NCBI RefSeq assembly: GCF_022539665.2
Contig: NC_081331.1
Location: 13,796,638 to 13,860,637, forward strand
Reading direction: 5' to 3'
Length of the DNA: 64,000 bases
Source of the DNA: Daphnia carinata
Lineage: Eukaryota; Arthropoda; Branchiopoda; Diplostraca; Daphniidae
The notes beneath the pieces are model-generated. The model was not told where the DNA came from and ran no database searches. It saw only the letters and a list, made by a program, of their open reading frames with translations. Below are positions 1-9,606 of this stretch, piece by piece. Numbering within the stretch: position 1 is the first letter of the stretch; the number at the start of each line of letters is the position of its first letter. A program made the translations under genes and the position numbers.

Positions 1-135
1 TGCTGCTAGTGCAGTGGCAATGATTGGAAAAAGAATGATCTGTTCAAATTCACAATGATCACATATTATAAGATGCATATAGTTAAGTTCAAGTAAAACA
101 GCTTTACGTTGCAATATACTTACCAAAAATTTCAT
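1..135 (-). CDS. Secreted protein gene, 5' end only (runs off window edge)
   Basis: This is the start of a gene whose complete copy lies at 9607-10344. Exon 1 (124-135) encodes MKFL, the intron is 40-123 with donor GTAAGT and acceptor CAG, and exon 2 runs from 39 off the left edge. The visible exon 2 codes IILFPIIATALAA, the hydrophobic core of a signal peptide. A minus-strand TATAAAA lies at 212-218 and a TCAGT initiator at 182-186, so the start is well supported. The sequence matches its duplicate base for base here. Function is unknown. Confidence 0.8.
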   Translation of the reverse strand, partial: MKFLVSILQRKAVLLELNYMHLIICDHCEFEQIILFPIIATALAA

Positions 136-2564
136 GGTGATTCTTGTTGTTTAAAGTATACGGGAAGATCGTTCGTTGAATACTGAATATCAAAGGGTCT
201 ACTTCTCGGGTTTTTATACACCGAGGAAGCGAATGGCAATATCACCGTAAGCATGTCATTTTATACGAATAGAATATTACTTACAATGTCTTGACCAGCG
301 TAATTGCCTCCTATACGATTTTCTTCCCCGCTCAAAACAAGATGAAAAAAAAAACTGGTTTAGAGTTCATTATATGGTTCCATCATACTGGATCCAGTCC
401 AGCTAAAATGCCCCGACTCCTTGGTCAAAGCTGAAGATCAGACAAAGGTGAACTTGCATTTTTGCATACACGATGGCATGAAGTCAGTGATCTGGGCAAG
501 TTCTCCGCCGGACCATCTGCGCATAGTATTGAGCAGCCAACCCAACTGATTCAACTTTATACCACATTCACCGCCTCATTTATAAAGATGCCCAGTTTTA
601 GAACCATTTCGTTGATCAAAAGTATGAAAAAAACAAGGCGAAAACCTTAATGCGCTAAAAAATGACACCTTGCTGTCAGGCTGTTGGCCATTTTCTGTAT
701 AAATGAAAACCTAGTCAATACTTTCCCAACATTAAGTTTTATTGAATTTACGGTACGCTTATAGAACCACACTAGGTATTATCAATATCTTTTCGTTAAT
801 TGGGACCGTCTCGAAAAGGAGGGGCGTGTGAGAAGTTTGGTCTACCGGGCAAAATTGTGTCCATGACGGATGGTTCGTGAGGCAAGGTCAGGCCAGCCAA
901 GTACATCGGATAAAATTAGCAACAGGTAAATAGCTGCCTTCAGCATTGGCTTGCTGCACGCGTGTTCACAACGCGGGGAATTTTTATTTCAAGGTTCTGC
1001 AGGGCAGGATCAAGCGTCTGGAAACAGCCGTGCTGGATCATTTACAATGGCAGACGATGTGTTAACTAGGCAGACAGACCAAGAGTATTGTAGAAATTTT
1101 TGTTTATACCAGTTTTCTGTTAAGAATAGAGTCGACAAAGATTGATGAGGTCAAGTTGAGTTGCTGCCCACCTATTCAAGTGAACTCTGGCCGAGGCATC
1201 AACATTTGTTGCTGATTTTTCCGGAACACATGCCCACGGTGGAATGCATAATCACAAATTAAATAGTATTTAATTATAGCTACATTATATATATTGCCAG
1301 ACCATACAACAGTATGGTGAGTAATGTAATTCTATACGAATTTTGATTGGTTACTAGTAAGAAACGCATAAATTTAAGGCGAAATAGGAATTGGTATTTA
1401 AATAGCAGTACAAAAAGAAACCTTACCATTCAGTTGAAAATAACAATTTACCAATGATTAACGAAAAATACTACTAAAGCTAATTAAACTTTAGTGCAAT
1501 AATAATATTTACCGAGCACTTTACGGTGGCACTTGCAGTCTTAATTGAGATGGAACACGATTCACCAATAAAACAAAATTCAAATAGGATATTTGTATGG
1601 TAATGCATACAAGGTATTCCGCACATACACAAATAGAAGAACAAAGTCTGAACCGGTTCCATAAAGCCTAGTGCCCACTAATTCAGGTTTCAATACTCTT
1701 GGAGGTATAAGCTGAAAGGTGAGAAAATGTGTTTCGAAATCGAAATGCTTTCGAATCGTTATTCGAATGCACAACACTTAAAATTCAACTGTCACATTAG
1801 AGAGGCATCTAAACCACAGAGGTAATGTACACGAACTAACTAGACATGGTAAAAAATATGTAGCTCAGTCTCAGCAGTAACCTATTGAAGTTGAGACTGA
1901 AAGGTGAGACAATACGATATGAAGAAAAAAAAAGAAAAGGAGAGAAAAATGAGATAACGGCCATTATGGATTTTTTGTGACCCTTCCCACAGCTCTCGTC
2001 GCTTACAAACCCATGACTAAAAAAATTGTCAGTTTCTCGGAAAACCGTCTAGCAAAAAACAAAAAAGAAAAAAAAAGGAAAAAGGAAAAACCAGTGACCG
2101 ATGAGAGAAAAAAACAAGAGGAGTGCACTAATTTAGAAAACGACATTATGTCGGAGCTGATTGTCGCTATCAAATTGTTTTAGTAAATTCGCTATTTGAA
2201 ACGAAGATTTATTAACAGCGGAGACTTGGACTCATGTAAAATTTTTATTGTGAATCCGAATGATGAAACTTGAAAAATAATTTGGACTGATTACTGTCTT
2301 AGACATTTTCTTAAGTGCTTATCCCTCAGTCCGTTCTCAATCAATATCCAGCATTTCACATCACGATGTACCTACACATCATTCAGTCGCATCGCAATAC
2401 TCTTCCACAGCAAATCAACGCCGAGCACCCAACATCGACGCAACAACTCAATTTCATAAAGAACTACATTAAATTTCAAACAATCACGTTTACTAGATGG
2501 TATCGGCTTTCATAGATGAAGTACATGGCTTTAAATTATTTATTCAATTGAGAGTTTCATTAAT
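136..2564. other. Intergenic, no supported gene
   Basis: The stretch is AT-rich with short open frames only, most of them starting at non-ATG codons. Around 1690-1730, 1880-1910 and 1960-2010 it contains pieces (GAGGTATAAGCTGAAAGGTG-like and GCCATTATGGATTTTTTG-like) that recur at 6565-6640 and 16655-16725, so part of it is a dispersed repeat. I see no exon with convincing splice sites. The promoter of the leftmost gene occupies about 136-230. Confidence 0.6.
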
Positions 2565-3276
2565 TTAGTAGATCTTGTAGCCTTTACCGTTGAAAGGGAT
2601 GTGGACAGGCAGTTCGTATTCGTGGACGGGAGCGACGGGCAAGTGATCACCTTTGGGTTGAAATCCGGCTTCATCAGCGGCCCAAGTGAAAGTGAACTTC
2701 TGACCCTCAGGAGAAATCCAGTAAGAAGATCCTTTGTTGGTGTTGCCAAGGACTTCGCCGTAAGATTCTTTTCCATAAGAATCATAGGTGACTCCTTGCA
2801 TCTTCTTCTGGACCTGAGACTCTTCACGGGTGGTGTAATCAGACTGGGCGTAGCTATAAATTGAAACAATTCAGTTTATTAGTATGCGAATCTTGGATCC
2901 CCATATTAAAGGGATACTGAATGAAACTGACTTACCTCCATTGGCTACTGCCATCGATGTTGCGTTCATCAGATTGGCTGGTGACGGTAATGGCAGCGTA
3001 CTTGTTATCCTTGTAGGCTGGTGCGGAGTAAGCTGGTGCGGGGTAGGCGGGCGCGGTGTAGGCTGGTGCTGGGTAGCTAGGAGTAGGGTACTTTGGAGCG
3101 GGGTAGCTTGGGGCTGGATAACTGGTAGCTTTGTATTCCGGTTTGAAGCTGGATGGTACGGCGGCAGCAACAGCCAAGAATGCGGCGACGAAGAACTATC
3201 GGAAAATGCCGTTATTAATTTTAAGTCCAAAGTTTTTTCCACTTTAAGAAGAAATAAAAAGCCTTACCAGCTTCAT
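2565..3276 (-). CDS. RR-1 cuticle protein, KIY-type (copy A)
   Basis: Structural exoskeleton protein expected to bind chitin. Three exons: 3268-3276 (MKL), 2936-3195 and 2565-2853, giving 185 aa. Exon 2 encodes the signal peptide core FFVAAFLAVAAA and a Pro/Tyr repeat (SYPAP, AYTAP, AYSAP units). Exon 3 carries the Rebers-Riddiford core with GSSYWISPEG and ADEAGFQPKGDHLP, where the canonical Tyr is Trp, after an insert holding QKKMQGVTYDSYGKESYGE. The protein ends GKGYKIY. Donor and acceptor sites are canonical and the phases agree. It is transcribed divergently from the next gene. It differs from its duplicate by FTFTW versus FTLTW. Confidence 0.93.
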
Positions 3277-3938
3277 GTTGTACAATGTTAGTTTGGTAAA
3301 CAACTGATGCTTTTTTGTTCTCCATTCTTGGGCTTTTATAGTCAAGTGAATGGTAAGTAACATGTAGTCGGGCATCTAGTTGACCTAGTTATTTTGGCTG
3401 CTAGCTTTCGTTCTAGTAACATAGGTGTGGGCGTTGTGCAAAAATTCTGCACTCTCACTTTTCACATTAGACACTTTGCAAAATGTTTCCCTTCTTTGCG
3501 ATAGCTCTATCTGCCAGACCGTCTACAATTTCACATTTCAATAGCCCAGTTTTAGACGAAAGTGCTAGAATTTGCCAAATGCATTGAATAAAAGTGCTGA
3601 ATCTCTTAAAATTGGTATATTGATTTCTTTCTACTCGTTCAAAGTGAACATCTTCGCGTAAATCAAGAGAAAGGTTATTAATTGCTCAATAAACCAAAGC
3701 AGAAGTATAAGCAAAAGTACGTAGATGTTCCTACCTATTCGCCGCATGCAATCACTGCATTGCAAGAGCCATGGCCTGGAATGCAAACCATAGATAACCA
3801 CCAAAGGACGGTGATCATCGCTTTCAAAAGTAGGTTGTTAAATGAAATAGAAACGACACACCCTTTTCTGCCGGCTACATAAGCCCGTGTGATTGTGATT
3901 CAAGTCATCAGTTGTTCAAATCATCAATAGTACTCAAC
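3277..3938. promoter_or_regulatory. Bidirectional cuticle-gene promoter, pair 1
   Basis: Shared 662-bp promoter. On the minus side there is an initiator CATCAGTTGTT (complement at 3299-3309), a TATA-like box (3333-3341) and a conserved block starting GGGCGTTGTGCAAAAA at about 3429. On the plus side there is TAACCACCAAAGGACGGTGA with its flank (3795-3826), ACACACCC (3856-3863), TACATAAG (3876-3883) and CATCAGTTGTT (3906-3916). The same blocks recur in the same order in the other four pairs. Confidence 0.75.
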
Positions 3939-4692
3939 ATGAAACTAGTAAACGGAATTTTATATTTGATTTTGATCTTAGAAGTTTCATCTCTTATTAA
4001 CAAGTTTCGATTTCTTTTCGTGTAGTTTGTCCTCGTCGCTTTCTTGGCCGTCGCTGCCGCTGTTCCATCCAGCTACAAGCCGGAATACAAAGCTCCCAGT
4101 TACCCTGCCCCAAGCTACACTACACCAAAGTACCCTACACCGAGCTACCCCGCACCGAGCTACCCCGCACCAGCCTACCCCTCACCAGCCTACCCTACTC
4201 CCAGCTACAACAAGGACAACAAATACGCTGACATTACCATCACCAGCCAATCTGATGAGCGCAACCTCGATGGAAGCAGCCAATGGAGGTAATTCAACTT
4301 AATTCTTTACGTTATTACCATAGGGTTTAATAATTCTTAAAAATAAATTTAATTCTTTCACCTATAGCTACGCCCAGTCTGACTATACTACCCGTGAAGA
4401 GTCTCAGGTCCAGAAGAAGATGCAAGGAGTCACCTACGATTCTTACGGCAAAGAATCGTACGGTGAAGTCCTTGGCAACACCAACAAAGGATCATCTTAC
4501 TGGGTTTCGCCTGAAGGCCAAAAATTTACCTTGACGTGGACTGCCGATGAAGCCGGTTTCCAGCCCAAGGGTGATCACTTGCCCGTCGCTCCCGTCCACG
4601 TTTACGAGCTTCCAGTTGCTCCCGTCCACGAATACGAACTCCCGGTCGCCCCCGCTCTCCCTTATGCGCGGCGCACTGGACTCGGCTATTAA
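3939..4692 (+). CDS. RR-1 cuticle protein, GLGY-type (copy A)
   Basis: Secreted cuticle protein of 198 aa in three exons: 3939-3947 (MKL), 4026-4288 and 4368-4692. Exon 2 carries signal peptide core FVLAFLAVAAA-like residues and Pro/Tyr repeats such as SYPAPSY and AYPSPAY, then NKDNKYADITITSQSDERN. Exon 3 has the RR-1 domain (GSSYWVSPEG, TADEAGFQPKGDHLP) followed by two VAPVHxYELP repeats and the end TGLGY. Donors are GTAAAC and GTAATT. AATAAA lies at 4765. A 3-bp difference gives ARRTGLGY here against ARTGLGY in the duplicate. Confidence 0.93.
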
Positions 4693-4884
4693 AATTTAAA
4701 CATTTCGTTAGTGATATCTATGCGATGCGACCTATGCAGGCCTAACTTATTCTAATTATGTTCAAATAAACGAATGGAAACGGAACACATTTCAAACATG
4801 AAACTTGTTGCTCCTAAAAATTATTGTTGTGATAGGGAACAAAATAAAATTACAAAAAAGATATACCTGGATTTTGTTACTCAT

Positions 4885-4898
4885 CTGCCACCTAGCGG
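4885..4898 (-). promoter_or_regulatory. CTCF-like motif upstream of RNA copy A
   Basis: The complement reads CCGCTAGGTGGCAG, one base away from the published CTCF consensus CCGCGNGGNGGCAG. Related sites lie 265-283 bp upstream of the TATA box in the other RNA copies (15093-15106, 21512-21525, 29144-29156, 32160-32172). Whether a CTCF protein binds here is inference. Confidence 0.4.
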
Positions 4899-5138
4899 CT
4901 GAACGCGGAGAAAATTCCCGATCTTTAGCGTTCCATTCACGCACGGTGATTACGTCATACAAATCTTATATTTTGCATTTCCACGCATAATTATTGTTCT
5001 TTAATGCATTCTATCTTATTAAAGCAACAATGTAAAAAGGAAAAAATAAAGTTCATTTCTTGTTTTCGTCAATTTAGTTTATTATGTTTGCGAAATCTAA
5101 CAAAAACGTGCAAAAAACACCACTTGTATTTTGTAAAC

Positions 5139-5170
5139 GATGGTTGCATCGTCTGGGAACGGTATAAAAG
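5139..5170 (+). promoter_or_regulatory. PSE-like element plus TATA box, RNA copy A
   Basis: A conserved GATGGTTGCATCGTCT block (5139-5154) is followed after 8 bp by TATAAAAG (5163-5170) and ACTTGAT. The arrangement and spacing resemble PSE+TATA snRNA promoters used by RNA polymerase III in animals. Confidence 0.55.
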
Positions 5171-5192
5171 ACTTGATAAAGCACTCCAAGGA

Positions 5193-5610
5193 TAGTAACG
5201 GTGTTAGCTCGCTAGCACCGTTACGGTGGGATGCCATAGGTTCAACTATGTGCGATGGTATACGGTGGCTAATATGGTGATGGACGTAGTCCGACCATTT
5301 GGAGATTGTCTGACGCTAATTCCAGGTCGAAATGGCTTCAAGACTATCGTAAAGATCCACATTAGCTACAGTATGCTATCACACATGGCTGCACTCATGG
5401 TAAATGGTGGCTATATGGTGATGAACGTAGTCCGACCATTGGAGATTGTCTGACGCTCATTCCAGGTCGAAATGGCTTCAAGACTGCGGTAAAGATCCAT
5501 ATAGTCTGAACAACCTTGGCTCGACTGAAAGCGAACGCTGTACCCCTAAATGGAGGAAGCTAGGAGTCAACACGGATTATCGGCCGGTAATTCGACCAAA
5601 TCCCACTTTT
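5193..5610 (+). ncRNA. Candidate Pol III-type structured RNA, copy A (long form)
   Basis: The predicted 5' end carries a hairpin (5195-5224): 13-bp stem with arm GTAACGGTGTTAG and loop CTCG. It starts 32 nt after the TATA box. GTGGGAT (5226-5232) directly after the hairpin can pair with ATCCCAC (5600-5606) directly before the TTTT at 5607-5610, which would close the molecule. The body contains a direct repeat of about 108 bp with a 141-142 bp period (5255-5362 and 5397-5504). Open frames inside are short and not conserved in the short copies. I do not recognise it as U6, 7SK, RNase P/MRP or telomerase RNA. Transcription is inferred. Confidence 0.55.
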
Positions 5611-5650
5611 GTTTTTACATTTTACCCGTTCATCCTGCAACGTACCTGCG

Positions 5651-7454
5651 TAAGTAGTATGCGTAACGCATAATATACAAGCTTTAAAATATTGATTACG
5701 CTTTATTTACCCTTGATTTCCTATGACTTAGTTCTTTAAGGCGTATTAACACTGTGTATGAAATTTATTGCCTGGCAAGAACGTGTCCTTGGATGGTTTG
5801 CTGGACATACCCCTATACGTTAAATAATAGAATGAAATTATTAATAGATTTTTGTTTTCAGGAACGCGTTAAATTCTTATATTACGGTTCTTTCAGAAAA
5901 GGCTAGACAATGGAAAACGACCGTGATGAATCATTTTTGCATAATAATTTATCTAACGCAGGAGCGAGCAGGATGGTGAAACTCTTATCTTACCTAGTGG
6001 GCTCTTGGCGATAAGTTGATAAAGATTTAATAGGTCACGGTTACTTGTTGCCAACCCGTTCAAGTCGAAACTGGTCAAAGCTTCAAATTTTGCATTTCAC
6101 TTGCTGGAATGCAGGTGAAATATTTCGGCATAACGAGGGATTAGTGGCGCACAAAATCAAGTCACAAGTGAAGTTGAATTTCAGCCTACATCATTTAGTA
6201 ATATAACAACATTGCAACAACTTGCACGATTTTATGAAATTTTTGAGAGACTAATCTGGCTCATAATTTTGAGGCCAGAGCCGACGGCCTCCTGCAAGTT
6301 TCAGGTGGAACAGGTAGTACTGATTAAATGGCAGTACCAAAAGAAAGACGTTTCCATAAAGTTAATAGTTGCATGTTGCCAATCACTAACACAAGCAAAA
6401 TTTTGCTCGAAAATTAAAACATCCACAATTTTTTTTGTTGAGAACGAGATGCACGACACGCAGTATTTGACTGTACACTATGGAATTACCGAAATTATAG
6501 AGATACAAAAGTTAAACTGTTCGCGCTGGTAAAAATGACATGTGGCATGGTTTCAGTTAATAGTTTTGGAGGTAGAGGCTGAAAAGTGAGAAAAAATTGA
6601 AAGAAAAAGAAAGGAAGCGGCCATCATGGATTTTTGATCCCCTCTTCCCCCAGTTCCAATATGCGGATGTTTTCTCTACCTTAAGAAATGCATTTTCTCG
6701 AAACTGTTGAACCAAAAAGAAAGTATAAATAATAAAAAAGTGGCGGGTGGGGTATGAGAAAAACAATCACTTGAAGGCGCTAAAATGGGTGGAGCAATGG
6801 GGATAGCGCACTCGAGCGAATCAACCACGGGAACTTGGGTGGGAAATAATAATTATATTAATGGATTATTACCGGGCAGACGGTACGCTGTCGTCATTCG
6901 CACGTACAAGAGAGAGAGACTACGTCGTAACCGAACTTGACTACATCTAAAGGCCAAGAGAAAAACGCTGTCCGCCTGTTTCAGCAATAAAACGTCTTTA
7001 CATTTCACGATCATTCACTTGGTGAGATGCTATAGTGAAAGTAAAAGAGGATCGATTCGTTGAACTGAATAAAGGGCTTTCAAATTGATGGCGCTATGGG
7101 TCGTTGTAGACGGTTGGATGCTACCCAAGCACCGCCAGTTCATCCTTAACGAGGCAGAAAACATGTGTAGCATGACGTTTGTTGGCGTGGTGAAAGGAGG
7201 TGGCTACAAATAGGCATGCCCGGCTAAAAACATTCAAAATTGGCAGCTTATAGGATCGTATAAAAGGTATTAAAGCGATACCGCTATAGGCAACAGGGAT
7301 GAATTAAGCAAAAAACTTGGACGAAATAAAAAATGATTGGTACGTTTTAACAGTACAGCGTCTCTGGCAGGACGTGCTGGACACCACAAAAGTCGATATA
7401 AGAACGCGACCCACCGAATGGGACAAACACTTGCACTCGAATCGTCTTCTTAAA
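5651..7454. repeat. Diverged homology to 15860-16900; no gene seen
   Basis: From about 5690 to 6880 this aligns with 15900-16900 in long but clearly diverged blocks with indels. It is therefore an older duplicate flanking the near-identical block. It includes the dispersed GAGGTAGAGGCTGAAAAGTG and GGCCATCATGGATTTTTGAT pieces (6568-6640). The 106-codon frame at 6212-6532 has no start context, signal or homologue here. From 6900 the sequence is unique in the window. Confidence 0.6.
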
Positions 7455-7628
7455 ATGTCGGCCTTGCCTTTCTCCTTTTGTTTCATCGCTCTCTTATGCG
7501 CACACGTGCAGGCATTTCATTATCGATGGAGCCATCTACATCCAGGTAACTTTGTCGGGGTCAACGTCGGTTTCGGCTACTGTAGCGCGTCAATAGAGCA
7601 ATGGAAATGCATAATACCTTTCGAATAG
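7455..7628 (+). CDS. Possible small secreted protein or orphan first exon
   Basis: The ATG begins a textbook signal peptide, MSALPFSFCFIALLCAHVQA, followed by FHYRWSHLHPG. TATAAAAG lies at 7259-7266. Read straight through it encodes 57 aa with two cysteines. Alternatively the CAG|GTAACT at 7545 is a splice donor and this is only exon 1, but I found no convincing downstream exon. No homologue exists in the window. Function is unknown and it may be a remnant. Confidence 0.33.
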   Translation: MSALPFSFCFIALLCAHVQAFHYRWSHLHPGNFVGVNVGFGYCSASIEQWKCIIPFE

Positions 7629-9606
7629 CGTTGTGAAGGTCTTTGTTTTGATTGAAAAACTAGAATCGGATGTGCTCGTCGAGGACACAACTATCAGAAT
7701 AATAATTGAATTAACTAGCCGAAATAATTGAATTCGTAAAAAAATTTAACTGAATTGGTAAACTGTAGCCCAGCCTGTACGTGTAGCAATCATCTTTTTA
7801 AATTTCGAACTAATTCCGAACCACAGTAGGTTGAAATTTTAGCTTGATAAACATGTGAACCCTACGCTGGTTTTCGCTTCGAGCATGAACTAAAACTAAC
7901 CTACGATTAACCAAACATTCACAGTCGATCTGAAAATCGGTTTATGCAGTAAAATCCCTTCCCTTAAGTAGCATGCGCCACGTAGCCTACCTGGGAAAGT
8001 TGAACGTTGAAGATGTCCGATGCTTCCAAATCCAAGACGTGATTCCGTACGAAGGCGAATGAAGCACTACATTTTCTTGAATCAAATACTGAAGGAAATA
8101 AAACAGAGCACCAGTCAAAGTTATTTATGATTTCATTAGAAACAGGCAATTGTAGACTATTACCTCAACATAGTTTTTCAATTGATTACAGTTTTGCACT
8201 TCATCAGCAACAAAGGGGCCTTTGTTTATCACAGAAGTATAAAATCCTAGTTATTTCTTTATTAGAAGAGCCATCACATATTGCGAGCAAGGTTTGGTGG
8301 CAATTACCTATCCAAAGTTTGATAAGTGCTGTTTCATTTTAAGATTTAAAGATAAAGTTTTCACCTGATGTTGCTTAGCTGGTAGTATTCTGAGTTTACA
8401 ATTCATTTCTCCCCATAGTACAAGACAAACTGTTTGGAATTCCATGTATCAAACATTAGGAAAAATATCCAATTAACATAGATGGGGAACATTCTGGGTG
8501 CTTTTAACTTTCACATGACTTCTTGTGCATTTGTAGCTATTTGGTAACCCTATTTCAATTCAGAATTGTATAAGAAAGTTAACTCCATAATCTAACAAAT
8601 TATTTGAATAAAATCTAATTGCCAGAAATAAGCATTACTTATTCAGCCAGCACATTTTCCCAGGTAGCATTATCAGCATATGATTTCCTAAACTCTGTTT
8701 GGAACATTGGATTAACTAGTTGTTTTGCAAAGTGGTCTTACATTTTGGTGCCCCTTCGTTCCCACGTGCCATTTTTCTGTCTAAAGGAATAATCGAAAAT
8801 GCTCTAGGTTAAAATAAGACAAAACGATCATTTGGCCATGAACTTTAGACACAACAACTCACTTGAATGCCTATTGCCAAGCACCATAGTAGAAACAAAG
8901 ATTCCAAAAACGAAACCATGAATTTCAATTATCCAAATTAGATTTGTTTGTCACACTAACACTTATTTCACAGTAAATCACACACAAAGAGGATGACGAA
9001 AGGCCGTGCTGAGTGTGTGCTACGAAGTACGAACTTCGAATTGTAATATTTTCTTGACTTTTGATTTCCCTTCCTCTCTGTCTACCTCACGTTGCCAACT
9101 TGAGCAGTTATTTAACTATGATAATTATTAGAACAAATCAAATCATTGATTCGTTGTAATATGGTATGCTGAGAAAGTAAAACGTAATGAAATACAGTAC
9201 AAGAAATTGCATTCGTCTTTGCCGAAATTTACCGATTTGAAAAGCATTGAACTTCGTGAGAAGCGGGGCAAAAGGTTTCGTGTTAGGTATGATCAAGTTT
9301 GGCTAAGAATTGCTGTTGTTATAAAAAGCTAATTACATTTTGCTGGTTGCAGGTCGTGGCTCTCTTTTTCCGTAACTCAAAAACTTTAACGATACTTAGT
9401 CTAAAGAGTTCCTTTAGTTACCTCTTAATCAGTAGGGTTGCATAAGTTGACTATCCCTTTAGAAACGACTGAACGTCGGTGGCGAATGTCAACACTTTGA
9501 TTCAAAATTGTATTTTGAAAATCAAAATATAATGCTGGTATACAAAGGGGAAAAACTACATGTTGGGTGTATTAAATAGTAGAACATCATTTACTCACTA
9601 AGAAGT
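7629..9606. other. Intergenic, nothing recognised
   Basis: AT-rich sequence of nearly 2 kb with scattered short frames, no signal peptides, no repeated blocks shared with the rest of the window and no convincing splice-flanked exons. Confidence 0.5.

Larger units (their letters stand above)
1..5650. repeat. Segmental tandem duplication, copy A
   Basis: This segment is nearly identical to 10210-15858, with only about two dozen differences visible by eye, mostly single-base changes, single A insertions and one 3-bp deletion. It contains the end of a secreted-protein gene, a divergent RR-1 cuticle pair and an RNA-gene candidate. The left border lies outside the window. The right border is abrupt: near-identity stops at about 5650 and continues only as clearly diverged homology. 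Confidence 0.95.

Noticed and set aside
462-650. 62-codon frame conserved in both 10.2-kb copies
   Set aside because: It starts at TTG, and its preservation is explained by the copies being nearly identical. Not evidence of coding.
5226-5453. Open frame of 75 codons with repeated VMDVVRPF-like and LIPGRNGFKT-like segments
   Set aside because: It lies inside the RNA-gene candidate. The repeat comes from the internal direct repeat, and the frame does not exist in the short copies D and E.
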